64,000 bases of DNA from Bog-756 sp963701325 (GCA_963701325.1 OY969604.1:930001-994000), one strand, 5' to 3'. Counted from the first letter of the stretch, positions 7,939 to 16,942 are shown. The notes: generated from the letters alone by a model not told the origin. Program-made: numbers and translations.

Positions 7939-9871
7939 GTGACCGGCGGGGACCGCCGGCCGGTCACCGTGGTCGTGGTCGCGTACGGCGCGCCGGCCCT
8001 GCTCGACGCAGCCTTGCGCACGCTCGGAGGCGCCTACCCGGTCACCGTCGTGGACAACTCCTCCGCTCCCGAGGTGCGGGCGGTGGTCGAGCGCTTCGGC
8101 GCGGAGTACGTCGACCCCGGACGGAACCTCGGGTTCGCCGGCGGGGTCAACCTCGGGACGTCGGGTCGGATCGCACCGGGCTCCGACGTGCTCCTCCTCA
8201 ACCCGGACGCCGCCATCGCCCCGGTGGGGGTGGCCCTCCTCCAGCGTGCGCTGGCGGCCGACGACCGGCTGGCCGCGGTGGCGCCGCCCCAGCACGATCC
8301 CGTCACGGGCACGCCGGCCCGCGTCGGGTGGCCCTTCCCCTCCCCGCTCGGCGCCTGGGTCGAGGCGTTGGGGCTCGGCGGGATCCAGAGGCGCACCGAC
8401 TACCTCATCGGGTCGGTGCTGTTGCTCCGGGGTGAGGCACTTGCAGATGTGGGCCCGTTCGACGACCGGTTCTTCCTCTACGCAGAAGAGGCCGACTGGC
8501 AGCGCCGAGCCACCGATCGCGGCTGGGCGGTCGCGCTCTGCCCGGGGGTCTCGGCAACCCACGTCGGGTCCGGGACCGGCGGTGCGGAGGCCACGCGCGA
8601 GGCCCACTTCCACGCGTCCCACGAGCGCTACCTCCGCAAGCACCACGGCAGCGGTGGCTGGTGGGCCTACCGGAGCGCCGCCCTCGTCGGCGCCGCGGTC
8701 CGGGCCGTGGTCCTCCGCGGCGAGCGCGGCCGCCAGGCGGCGGCCAGGTTCACCCTCTACCGACGCGGACCGCTGCGGGTGGAGGCGGCCGACGACCGAG
8801 CCGTTGCAGGGACCCTCTCGATCGTGCACGTGGTCCTGACCGGCGCGTTCGCCGGCGTCGAGCGCTACGTCTGCCAGGTGGCCAACGGTCTGGCCGGCCG
8901 GGGCCACCGCGTGGAGGTCGTCGGGGGCGATCCCCCGCGCATGCGCGACGAGCTGGTCCCCTCGGTCCACCATCGGCCGGCGATCTCGGTGCGACGGGGA
9001 GCGACGATCCTCGCCCGCCGTCGGGACGCGGATCTGATCCACACCCATATGACCAAAGCAGAGATCGCGGCCTGGCTGGCCCGCCCACTCGACCGGCACC
9101 CGACCGTCGCCACCCGCCACTTCGCCAGCGGGCGCGGCTCGAACCCGGCCGCACGCGCGCTGGCCTCGGTGGCCGCCCGGTCCATCGTCAGCGACGTCGC
9201 CATCAGCGAGTACGTGGCCACCACCATCTCTGGACCGTCGGTCCTCATCCCGAACGGGGTGCCCGAGCAGCCGCAGGCCGCACTCGACGCGCCGACGGTG
9301 GTGATGCTGCAGCGGCTCGACCGCGAGAAGGCTCCCGACGTCGGCATCCGCGCATGGGCATCCAGTGGGCTCCCCGCCGCTGGATGGACGCTGGTGGTCG
9401 CCGGGTCCGGTGTGCTCCGTCCAGACCTCGAGACGCTCGTCCGCACCCTCGGGTGCGCGGGGAGCGTGACCTTCGCGGGGCAGGTGGCCGACACCGACGG
9501 GCTCCTCGACCGGTCGTCGATCCTGCTCGCTCCGGCCCCCGGGGAACCGTTCGGCCTCTCGGTGGTCGAGGCCATGGCGCACGGCGTGCCGGTGGTGGCA
9601 GCCGAGGGCGGGGCGCATGTCGAGACGGTCGGTGGGGCAGGGATCCTCTTCCCGGCGGGGGACACCGTTGCCGCCGCCCGCGCCCTCGACGAGCTCGCCG
9701 GCGATCGGGCGCTCAGACGGCGGGTTGGGGCCACCCTCCGGGCGCGCCAACAGGAGCGGTTTTCGCTCACCCGGCACCTCGACCGGCTCGAGGAGCTCTA
9801 CCGGTCGGTTGCCGCCGCGCCGCTGCCGGGTTGCCGCTCCGGTCCCGGCCGCGGAGAGCGCACGCTCGTAG
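7939..9871 (+). CDS. GT2-GT4 fusion glycosyltransferase (3' end uncertain)
   Basis: A GTG at 7939, seven bases after the BY-kinase stop, opens a frame that encodes two complete glycosyltransferases without an intervening stop. The first (about residues 8-290) is GT2, rhamnosyltransferase-like: VTVVVVAYGAP, LLLNPDAAI, then LYAEEADWQRRA. The second (from about 293) is GT4: VVLTGAFAGVERYV, VLIPNGVPEQ, VVMLQRLDREKAPDV and GEPFGLSVVEAMAHG. A GTG at 8824 could instead start a separate GT4 protein, but no ribosome site precedes it. Homology ends near 9830, yet this frame stays open to 11208 across the opposite gene. One extra base between 9801 and 9868 would put it on the TAG at 9869-9871, the end given here. 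Confidence 0.72.
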
Positions 9872-10999
9872 AGCGCCTGCTGGTCGGCGGCCACCCGCTC
9901 CCAGGAGTAGCGCCCGGCGCCGCGGGCACCCGCTTCGGCCAGCCCGGACCAGAGCCCGGGCTCGTCCAGGAGGCGGACGAGCGCGTCGCCCAACGCCGCC
10001 GGGTCACTCGGCGGGACGAGGAGGCCGCGGTCGCCGACGACGTCGGGGAGGGCCCCACTCGCGCTCGCCACCACGGGGACTCCGGAGGCCTGGGCCTCGA
10101 CGACCACCCGGCCGAACTGCTCGACCCAGCCGGCCATCGGGATCGAGGGCACCGCCACGACGTCGAGGACCGGGTAGAGCTCGGGCATCCTGCCCTCGTC
10201 GACGTGGCCGTGGAACACGACCCGGTCGGCAACCGCGAGCTCCCGGGCCAGTTCGGCGAGGCTGCCCGCGTCGGGCCCGGCCCCGTAGATCTCGGCGCGC
10301 AGACGGGGGTCGCGGGCAATCGCCTGCAGGAGGACGGCCACCCCCTTGTGGGGGATGAGCCGTCCCACGTATCCCACCCGCAGCTCGCCGGTGGGCGGGT
10401 CCCGGTCGACCGGGTGGAACCGGTCGACATCGACGCCGAGGGGGAGCAGCTCGAGTTCCCCGGCGAGGCCTCTGCGCCGCAGGATCCGCCCGGCCTCGAG
10501 ATTGCAGGTGTACGCACCTGCCGCCCGCCGGAGCGACCACCGCTCGAACCACCGGAAGGGCGGCGGGTAGCGCTTCTCGAGGTTCTGGGCGGAGCAGACC
10601 AGGAAGGGTGTGCCGCGCGCCCGCAGCCAGCGGAGGACGAGCACCTCGGCCACGGCGAGCCCGAAGGGCTCCTCGTGTATGTCGATGAGATCCCACCGCC
10701 TCCCGCCGAGCAGGCGCCAGAGCGGCCGGGGATCGAAGAGGAACAGATTGGGGTGGCGCCCGAGCGTGCGAACCGGGACGACGAAGTCGTCCCCCTCGGC
10801 GCGGGAACTCGACCATCGAGCCCCCCTCTTCCCAGCGGGCCGCCACGACCAGGGTCAGGTCCACGCCGCGCCCGTGGAGCAGGCGCTCCCGCTCGCGCCA
10901 GGCCGTCACCACGCCGCTGTGCGAGAGGCGCAACACGCGTCGCCCGGGCCGCGGAGCCGTCGCCGCCGGGTCCGTCGGGGGAGCGCCCACCAGCCGCAT
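9798..10999 (-). pseudogene. GT4 glycosyltransferase, frameshifted
   Basis: ATG at 10999 starts MRLVGAPPTDP and continues through VLRLSHSGVVTAWRERERLL to MVEFPRRG. The match then switches frame at a run of five C (10791-10795, plus strand): with four, the protein continues DDFVVPVRTLGRHPNLFLFDP. After that the C-terminal frame is intact, with LELLPLGVDVDRFHP, VGYVGRLIPHKGV and, near the end, EQFGRVVVEAQASGVPVVAS. It too lacks a stop where homology ends; one extra base at 9801-9868 would lead to the TAG at 9798. Either the gene is decayed or the sequence has two single-base insertions. The GT4 family call is firm; activity in this strain is uncertain. It is convergent with the GT2-GT4 gene. 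Confidence 0.72.
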
Positions 11000-11116
11000 C
11001 GTACCCCGGTGACCAGCCGATCCGACCGATCGTGACACCTCTGACCAGTCCGTCTCGCGGTGAGAAGCCGGCGACTGCACGTCCTCCGTGGCACCGGTCG
11101 GGGAGGTTGGTACCCC

Positions 11117-11740
11117 TCACACCCCGCCGGCGGCCCCCGGGTCGCGCATGCGGACCACGCGGGCCGGCACGCCGACCGCCACGCAGTTCGCCGGCAGGTC
11201 GTGGGTGACCACGGCATGGGCGCCAACCACGGTGTTGGAGCCGACGCTGACTCCCCGGGTGACCGTCGCCTTGGCCCCGATCCAGACGTTGTCGCCGATC
11301 CTGATCGGGGCGGTCGAGCGACCCTGATCGATGATCGCCGTGGACGCGTCGGCGAACGCGTGGTCGTGATCGCGGATCGAGACCAGCTCGGCGAGCAGGC
11401 AGTCGCGACCGATTTCGATGCTGCGGTCCGCAGCGACCGTGCAGTGGTGACCGAAGACGGTGCCCTCCCCGACCTCCAGCCGGCCCCGGCACTCGAGGGT
11501 GAAGCCGCGGTCGATCACGCACCGGGCGCCGAACCGGACCACGGCACCGCGCGCGACGAGGAAGAGTCCGCCCGACCGCACATCGCATCGCGGTCCGAGG
11601 TCGATGCGCGGGTGGATCAACCGGAAGAAGGTGAGGCCCAGCCTGCGCCGCAGGAAGCCCCGCACCCGGCGCCCGAATCCGAAGTCCTCCGCCGACGACC
11701 CCTGCAGTGGCGGGTCCCCCGCTCCGTGGGCCGCACGCAT
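11117..11740 (-). CDS. Hexapeptide-repeat (left-handed beta-helix) acyltransferase
   Basis: 207 residues. From about residue 60 there are regularly spaced [LIV]-G-x4 turns (VVRFGARCVID, LEVGEGTVFG, IEIGRDCLLA, IRIGDNVWIGAKATVTRGVSVG), the hallmark of a left-handed parallel beta helix. RDHDHAF and the terminal GVPARVVRMRDPG are typical of WbbJ/maltose O-acetyltransferase relatives, which move an acetyl group from acetyl-CoA to a sugar hydroxyl as trimers. The N-terminal 40 residues are basic and may contact the membrane. In this locus the likely substrate is a polysaccharide repeat unit or its nucleotide-sugar precursor. It runs in the same direction as the frameshifted GT4 downstream and the methyltransferase upstream. 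Confidence 0.88.
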   Translation of the reverse strand: MRAAHGAGDPPLQGSSAEDFGFGRRVRGFLRRRLGLTFFRLIHPRIDLGPRCDVRSGGLFLVARGAVVRFGARCVIDRGFTLECRGRLEVGEGTVFGHHCTVAADRSIEIGRDCLLAELVSIRDHDHAFADASTAIIDQGRSTAPIRIGDNVWIGAKATVTRGVSVGSNTVVGAHAVVTHDLPANCVAVGVPARVVRMRDPGAAGGV

Positions 11741-11794
11741 TGCCGTACCCTACCGGCGCCCGCGCGGCGCGCGAGGGAGATGGACGAGCGTGCG

Positions 11795-12499
11795 CTACTG
11801 CGGGACGACCGCCTCCACGTAGACGGTCTCGGGCACCCGCACCGGGCTGTCCGGGGCCGGTGCGATCGCGGAGGTGCCCCCAGGCATGACCGCGGGCAAT
11901 TCGTAGCCGGTCTCGCCGATCACCAGCGCCAGGGTCTCACCGTCCCAGGCCGAGACGTGGCCGTGTTCCTGGAAGACCTCGCCGAGCGCCAGCATGCGGG
12001 TGGGCCTGCCCGGTCGGAGCTCGTCGAGCACCGCGTCGCCGGCGGCGTAGCTCCTCGCATAGAGGCCCGCGTCGGGGACGCCCACCCGGAGGATGCCACC
12101 CGGAGCCAGCACCCTGCGGATGCCGCGCAACACCTGCATCCCCTCTGCGACCGTCATGTGCTCGAGCACGTGCTCGAGGAAGACCGCCTCGGCCGTGTCG
12201 TCGGCGAAGGGGAGCGGGTGTCGCAGGTCCCACGCCACGTCGGCATGGGCCCCGACCAGGTCCACGTTGACCCATCCCGGAAGGTTGTTGCCACCCGAGC
12301 CGAGGTGGAGCCGGAGGGGAGCGCCCGACCCGAGAGAGCCGGCCTTGCGCCGCTCGAGCGGTGTGGCGATGGCGGTGGCCACCTGCTTGGCCCGCAGCCG
12401 AACCCCCGGAGCCATGAAGGGACGGAGGGCGTCGGAGAACGGGATGCTCGAATGGCCGCCCTCAGCGGCACGGGTGTCGAGATAGCCACGCAGGCTCAT
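11795..12499 (-). CDS. SAM-dependent methyltransferase, class I
   Basis: 234 residues from ATG at 12499; a longer frame exists upstream but would overlap the divergent acetyltransferase gene. The SAM-binding motif I is LRLHLGSGGNNLPGWVNVDL (about residues 66-85), a form common in methyltransferases of polysaccharide loci; post-motif regions include FLEHVLEHM and GGILRVGVPD, the latter ending motif III. The catalytic target cannot be determined, but O-methylation of a surface glycan sugar fits the position between an acyltransferase and glycosyltransferases. It is transcribed divergently from the serine-acetyltransferase-like gene, with a 169-base shared upstream region. Confidence 0.83.
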   Translation of the reverse strand: MSLRGYLDTRAAEGGHSSIPFSDALRPFMAPGVRLRAKQVATAIATPLERRKAGSLGSGAPLRLHLGSGGNNLPGWVNVDLVGAHADVAWDLRHPLPFADDTAEAVFLEHVLEHMTVAEGMQVLRGIRRVLAPGGILRVGVPDAGLYARSYAAGDAVLDELRPGRPTRMLALGEVFQEHGHVSAWDGETLALVIGETGYELPAVMPGGTSAIAPAPDSPVRVPETVYVEAVVPQ

Positions 12500-12668
12500 C
12501 CGCCCCGACGCCTGCCGCTCGTTGCCCGGTGCCGCGCGCCGGGTGGATCCTCGGGGTCGCTCACCCGACCAATTGGAGCACAACCCGAGACCCCGGGCCA
12601 CTTCCGACGGCGGGGAGTCGCTCCCGGAGCCCGGGGGCCCAATTGCGACGTGTGCGACACTACGAGCC

Positions 12669-13175
12669 ATGTCTGCGCTCGTGGAGGACCTGCGGCACAT
12701 GACGGCGGCATGGGACAGCACCCCCATGCAGGTCGTGGCGGGATCGGTGCTCCGCCTCCCCCTCTACCCGCGCCTCGGCGCGGTGATGACCTACCGCGCC
12801 GCGTCGTGGTGCTGGCACCATCGCCTTCGGCCGCTCGCCCTCTGGCTGGAGGCCTCGGCCATCCGCTCCTCGGGCGCCGAGATCCACCCCGCGGCCCGGC
12901 TCGGGCCGGGATTCGCACTGCTCCACACCGTCGGGGTGGTCATCGGTCACGAGGTGGTGGCCGGCTCGGGCCTCGCCGTCTACCAGGGGGTCACCCTCGG
13001 CCACACCGGCAAGGGCGAGGGCCAGCCGCGCATCGGCGACGGTGTCCGCGTCGGAGCAGGGGCAAAGGTGCTCGGTCCGGTGAGCATCGGCGACGGCGCC
13101 TGGATCGGGGCCAACGCGGTCGTGCTGGCCGACGTCGCGCCGGGCGCAGTGGTCACCGGCGTGTGGTCCGCCTGA
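12669..13175 (+). CDS. Serine O-acetyltransferase-like protein (CysE family)
   Basis: 168 residues from ATG at 12669. An alpha-helical N-terminus (about 1-60) is followed by a left-handed beta-helix with the CysE signature: IHPAARLGPGFALLHTVGVVIGHEVV, where a His lies in the substrate pocket, then YQGVTLGHTGKGEGQPRIGD and the hexapeptide turns VRVGAGAKVLGPVSIGDGAWIGANAVVL. CysE makes O-acetylserine from serine and acetyl-CoA. The protein is shorter than classical CysE and lacks the long C-terminal inhibitory tail, as do sugar-acetylating cousins found in polysaccharide clusters. A role in glycan O-acetylation is therefore as likely as cysteine synthesis; no cysK is nearby. Confidence 0.78.
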   Translation: MSALVEDLRHMTAAWDSTPMQVVAGSVLRLPLYPRLGAVMTYRAASWCWHHRLRPLALWLEASAIRSSGAEIHPAARLGPGFALLHTVGVVIGHEVVAGSGLAVYQGVTLGHTGKGEGQPRIGDGVRVGAGAKVLGPVSIGDGAWIGANAVVLADVAPGAVVTGVWSA

Positions 13176-13196
13176 CGATCGCAGCAGCGCTCCGGT

Positions 13197-14942
13197 TCAC
13201 CACGCGATGACCTCGGGGCGGGCGTCGCTGAAGGTGCGGCCCCCGTCCGTCCACTGCTCGGCCGGGATCCGGGCCGACGGCACCACGGTCATCGACCCGT
13301 GGGTGGTCGGGAGGTGGAAGCGGACGACCACCGTCCGGGTCGCACTCTGGGTGACGGTGAAGGGGGCGGCGATCAGCCAGGTCGGTCCCTCGCCCCCCTT
13401 CGCGCTCAGCGGACCGGCTCCGGTGAGGGTGATCTCCGAGGCGGCGGCAGGCAGGTTCTCGGCGATGATCCCGGTGTACTCGCCGTAGGAGACCGGGAGC
13501 CCCGGGTACGGTCCGGCGATGACCTGGGACTGCCCGTCCGGTGTCCGGTTCTCGAGTGTCGTGGTGACGGTGACCTCGGTGCCGGTGCCCGACGGCCGTG
13601 TGCCGACCCCGACGGACACCGGCAGGTACTGGTCGAGCTTGTTGCCGCCGCGGTTGATCACGGTCACCGCCAGGGAGTCCGGGGCGATGGTGCCGCTCAC
13701 CCCGCTCGCCACCCAGGCGGCCTGGGCCACCGGCGAGGACGACCACACCATGAGATGTCGCCCCGCCACCGCCCCGGTGACCGCCGAGGCCAACGAGCGG
13801 AGGTCGGTCGACTCGCCCTGGAGCTGGCGCAGGACGGCGGAGGACAGGGCGCCGAGCTCGTCCTGACGGTCGACGATCCCGAGCGTGTTGTCGGTGAGGC
13901 CGGCGTACTGGTCGTGGAGGAGGTACTGCTCGACGTTGGCAGCACCGATGCTCTGGCCGGCCACCTCGACCGGGCCGGTCGCCGAGAGGATCTGCTGGAG
14001 CCCCGCCACGTCGATGGCGAGGACCCCGTCGACGTGCTGCCCGGTCGCCGCCTGCCACATCCGGGCGGCCAGGGGGGCGGTCACGTCGAACTGCGGGGTG
14101 ACCCCGAGGTTGCGGAAGTCCACACCCGGCAGGAGCCAGCCCCAGTTGCGTTCGAGGTCCCCGGTCGCGGTCACCTCGCCGACCGGCAGGGTGAGTGCCC
14201 CCGAGGGGCCGAGCGCCCCGAGCTGGACGGCACCGTCGGCGGTGGTGGCCACGCCGATGTCGAGGAAGCCGCCCGAGCCGGCCCGCATCTCGGCGTTGTT
14301 GGCTGCGAGCACCAGGTAGGTCTGGGGGCCCTGGAGGATGGTGGCCGTGACCGCCGACACAGCCGCCGCGTCGGCCAGTCTGGTGCGGGCGGTGTCCAGT
14401 TGGGAGACGAACTCCTGGTGCTTGCTCGCGAGCGGCGAGACCAGCGCCTCTCCGGGTCCGGTGTCGATCCCGGACAGCTGCCTGGCGGACGAGAGCGAGA
14501 GCGCCGACAGGCGCTCGAGCGAGGCCACCCGTTCGGGTCCCGCCGAGTGCGGCAGGTCGAGCACCTGATGGACGTCGCCGAGGAAGCCGGCGCCGATGGC
14601 GGAGACCTGGCCGGCTGCGGTGCTCAGCGCCCGGACGGAGCTGAACTGCCGCCCGATGACCGGCACGATGGTCACCGGGGCGAACAGCGGCGAGGACAGG
14701 TCGGCCCGGGCAGCGTCGAATTCGGCCTCCGCCGTCTCGAGCGAGCGCTGGGTGGACGCTGCGGTGACCTGGCCGGGATCGAGGTTGGCCCTGACCGCGT
14801 CGAGCTGGGCCAGGCCCTGCTGGTCGTGACGGTAGGCCGACCAGGTCTTGGCGGCCAGCACACCCGACCATGCCAGCAGCACGAGCAGGATCCCAACCGC
14901 CAGGATCCACCTGCGCCGCCGTCGTCCCCCTGGATTGCTCAC
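13197..14942 (-). CDS. DUF4012 membrane protein
   Basis: 581 residues from a GTG at 14942 (VSNPGGRRRRRW); a TTG at 15020 would add 26 residues. A basic cytoplasmic tail is followed by one membrane helix (about 13-33) and a very large extracytoplasmic part. The stretch TYLVLAANNAEMRAGSGGFLD followed by several hundred beta-rich residues and EYLLHDQYAGLTDN-like elements is characteristic of DUF4012, an actinobacterial family often found in exopolysaccharide loci; its biochemical function is unknown. It ends 21 bases from the acetyltransferase stop (convergent) and is divergent from the sortase gene. Its location supports a role in assembling or displaying surface polymer, but this is inference. 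Confidence 0.83.
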   Translation of the reverse strand: MSNPGGRRRRRWILAVGILLVLLAWSGVLAAKTWSAYRHDQQGLAQLDAVRANLDPGQVTAASTQRSLETAEAEFDAARADLSSPLFAPVTIVPVIGRQFSSVRALSTAAGQVSAIGAGFLGDVHQVLDLPHSAGPERVASLERLSALSLSSARQLSGIDTGPGEALVSPLASKHQEFVSQLDTARTRLADAAAVSAVTATILQGPQTYLVLAANNAEMRAGSGGFLDIGVATTADGAVQLGALGPSGALTLPVGEVTATGDLERNWGWLLPGVDFRNLGVTPQFDVTAPLAARMWQAATGQHVDGVLAIDVAGLQQILSATGPVEVAGQSIGAANVEQYLLHDQYAGLTDNTLGIVDRQDELGALSSAVLRQLQGESTDLRSLASAVTGAVAGRHLMVWSSSPVAQAAWVASGVSGTIAPDSLAVTVINRGGNKLDQYLPVSVGVGTRPSGTGTEVTVTTTLENRTPDGQSQVIAGPYPGLPVSYGEYTGIIAENLPAAASEITLTGAGPLSAKGGEGPTWLIAAPFTVTQSATRTVVVRFHLPTTHGSMTVVPSARIPAEQWTDGGRTFSDARPEVIAW

Positions 14943-15094
14943 GGCGTCACTCGATCCTGCTGGTACCGACCCGATGGGCAGGACCCGCCGGACCTCTTTG
15001 CTGCGGGCGTGCGGCGGCAATCGTACCCTCCGAGCTGGCCCTGCCGGCAGTGGGCCGCCCAGGGGTGACAGGGTGCTGCCGGTAGCATTGCAGC

Positions 15095-16003
15095 GTGTCG
15101 TTCACGACCATACGTATGGCCGTTGGGCGCGTCCTGCTGGTCGCCGGCATCCTGGTCCTCCTCTTCATCCCCTACCTGTTGTGGGGAACGGGTCTGTACA
15201 CCGCCCGCGCCCAGGCCCAGCTCCGCAACGAGTTCGCCGCGGCCGAACACCGGGCGGGGGTGACCGCGCCCCGGCTTCCGGCCAACGTCCCCCCCGCTGC
15301 TCCGACGATCGCACCGCCCGTCGCCGACCCCCCGGTCGGCGATCCGGTCGGCGTCATCTCGATCCCGACGATCTCGCTCTCGATGGTCATCGTGGAGGGG
15401 ACCGGGGAGGCCCAGCTCCAGGACGGACCCGGCCACTATCCCGCCACACCCATGCCCGGCGAGACCGGAAATGTGGCCATCGCCGGGCACCGCACGACCT
15501 ATCTGCACCCCTTCTACAACCTCAACGAGCTCGTCCCGGGTGACGCCATCGAGATCGCCACGGTGCAGGGGCTGTTCGTCTACAGCGTCACGAGCAGCCA
15601 GGCGGTCCTGCCGACCGACGTCGCCGTGGTCGACCCGACCCCGACGCCGACCCTGACTCTCACCACGTGCAACCCGCGCTACAGCGCCGCGCAGCGGCTG
15701 GTGGTCCATGCCGCGTTGACAGCGGACGTGCTCACCCACGCCAAGACGGCGGTCGCGACGACCCCGTCCGCGACGCCGACCGCAATTCACCGGGTGACAC
15801 CGCTCGCACAGCCGCGGAACCTGGCGGCCGCGGTCCTCTGGGGGATCGCCGTCGCCATCCTCATCTCAGGGATCTGGGTTCTCGCCCGCAGGACGCGAGG
15901 GGGCCGGCGAGCAGCGGTCCTGGCCGCGGGCCTGCTCGCCTGGTTGGGCGTGGTGTTCCTCTTCTTCCAGGCCCTCGCCCCGCTACTCCCCGCGCAGTTC
16001 TGA
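15095..16003 (+). CDS. Class E sortase
   Basis: 302 residues from GTG at 15095. N-terminal membrane helix (about 11-33), Pro-rich linker (55-80), then the sortase barrel. The catalytic residues are all visible: His in VAIAGHRTTYLHPFYN, Cys in TLTLTTCNPRYSAAQRLVVHA, and the Arg eight residues after TTC-NP in the same segment. Class E sortases cleave LPxTG/LAxTG-type sorting signals and join the protein to cell-wall peptidoglycan. Unusually for the enzyme's usual layout, a second and third hydrophobic stretch follow the catalytic domain (about 245-265 and 275-297), so the C-terminus is also membrane-embedded. The convergent gene 47 bases downstream encodes a protein with an LPFTG signal, the obvious substrate. 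Confidence 0.92.
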   Translation: MSFTTIRMAVGRVLLVAGILVLLFIPYLLWGTGLYTARAQAQLRNEFAAAEHRAGVTAPRLPANVPPAAPTIAPPVADPPVGDPVGVISIPTISLSMVIVEGTGEAQLQDGPGHYPATPMPGETGNVAIAGHRTTYLHPFYNLNELVPGDAIEIATVQGLFVYSVTSSQAVLPTDVAVVDPTPTPTLTLTTCNPRYSAAQRLVVHAALTADVLTHAKTAVATTPSATPTAIHRVTPLAQPRNLAAAVLWGIAVAILISGIWVLARRTRGGRRAAVLAAGLLAWLGVVFLFFQALAPLLPAQF

Positions 16004-16049
16004 TCGCGCGGCTGTCGCCGGGACCCGGCGAGCGGGAGGAAGGGGTGGT

Positions 16050-16373
16050 TCAGGCGGCGGAGCGGCGACGCCGCACGAGCAGCAGCCGACCGGCTGCCAC
16101 CGCACCGACACCGATCACGGCGAGTTCGGCGATGTCCGCACCGGTGAAGGGCAGGCTCGAGGAACCCAGCTCGGATCCGGATCCGGTCCCGGTACTGGTA
16201 CCGGTTGCACCGGTCGCCGAGGGCTCACCGGAGAACGGGAGAGATTGCGAGCCCGAACTGACCGCCGGTGGCGTCGAGACGTAGGTATCCACAGCACCGG
16301 CCACAGGGGCAGCCACCAGGAACGATGCAGCCACAAGCCCACTTCCGACCACCAACCGTCTGACCCAGATCAT
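16050..16373 (-). CDS. Small LPFTG-anchored surface protein (probable sortase substrate)
   Basis: 107 residues with the full layout of a sorted wall protein: signal peptide (about 1-28, VRRLVVGSG then a hydrophobic core ending APVAGAVD), a Ser/Thr/Gly-rich body of only about 45 residues, LPFTG at 74-78, a hydrophobic helix and the basic tail RRRRSAA. A second, near-identical signal, LPFSG, sits at 45-49 in the middle of the mature part. It is convergent with the class E sortase gene. The mature chain is too short for an enzyme; it may act as a spacer, a glycan carrier (Thr-rich) or a small wall-exposed tag. No family recognised. Confidence 0.85.
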   Translation of the reverse strand: MIWVRRLVVGSGLVAASFLVAAPVAGAVDTYVSTPPAVSSGSQSLPFSGEPSATGATGTSTGTGSGSELGSSSLPFTGADIAELAVIGVGAVAAGRLLLVRRRRSAA

Positions 16374-16507
16374 CGCTGCCTTCTCCCCACGAGGTCGTTG
16401 CCCCGTGTCTGCCCGAACCTACCGGAATTCCGGCCTGGTTGCTCTCGCTGACCCATCTTGCACGCCCTGGTGCACCCGCTGCAATAACCACCCTGCGGAT
16501 CTGTCGA

Positions 16508-16549
16508 AATACCACTCATCGCGGTCTTATCGCCATGGATAGTGGTATT
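16508..16549. repeat. Inverted repeat between small membrane gene and sortase substrate gene
   Basis: Arms AATACCACT (16508-16516) and AGTGGTATT (16541-16549) are perfect 9-base complements around a 24-base spacer. They lie 40 bases beyond the 3' end of the small membrane gene and about 135 bases upstream of the LPFTG gene start, both on the minus strand. No T-run follows, so it could be either a factor-assisted terminator hairpin or a binding site ahead of the LPFTG gene. The surrounding 200 bases hold no gene and are less GC-rich than their neighbours. Confidence 0.5.
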
Positions 16550-16588
16550 CCAGTGCAGTTCGTGCCGGTGCAGGACAGCGGTCCCACG

Positions 16589-16891
16589 TCAGACCGGGAC
16601 AACCTGGCCGAAGGTGCTGCAGAGGCCGAAGGCCTCGATGGTCAGGAATGCCGCAACGATGACCAGGACCACCGGCAGTCGCCACCGCGGGCTGTACCTC
16701 GACATCGGCGACGGCATGTACCACGCCGGCAACAGGCCCGGCCCCTGACCGAGGAAGACCGAGAGCGGCACCGCGTCGTCGGCCACGGCTCCGCACGGAT
16801 CGGCGAGCGCCAACTCGGTGAGCTCGGCCTCGGTGAGCGGGGCCTCGACGGTTGTTGGAGACCACCCGGTGGCATCGCAGTCGTCGCCCAT
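16589..16891 (-). CDS. Small membrane protein of unknown function
   Basis: 100 residues from ATG at 16891, preceded by GGAGGTGGGACG, a strong ribosome-binding site at good spacing that supports the start. The first 65 residues are acidic and soluble; one membrane helix follows at about 72-94 (LPVVLVIVAAFLTIEAFG). No domain recognised. It lies 51 bases downstream of another membrane-protein gene in the same direction and may share its transcript. A longer open frame on the same strand in another phase covers this region but has shadow-like, Arg/Gly-rich composition. Confidence 0.55.
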   Translation of the reverse strand: MGDDCDATGWSPTTVEAPLTEAELTELALADPCGAVADDAVPLSVFLGQGPGLLPAWYMPSPMSRYSPRWRLPVVLVIVAAFLTIEAFGLCSTFGQVVPV

Positions 16892-16942
16892 CGTCCCACC
16901 TCCGTTCGCCGGTGCCCGGCGCCTTCCACCCTACCGGCCCGG

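Noticed and set aside
6633..8021. Long minus-strand frame opposite the BY-kinase
   Set aside because: Antisense to a clear gene, no domain, and driven by high GC third positions.
7891..10653. Very long minus-strand frame (920 residues) from the GT4 through the opposite GT2-GT4 gene
   Set aside because: Only the first part resembles a protein; the rest is antisense to the GT2-GT4 gene and has shadow composition. The missing stop is better explained by an indel.
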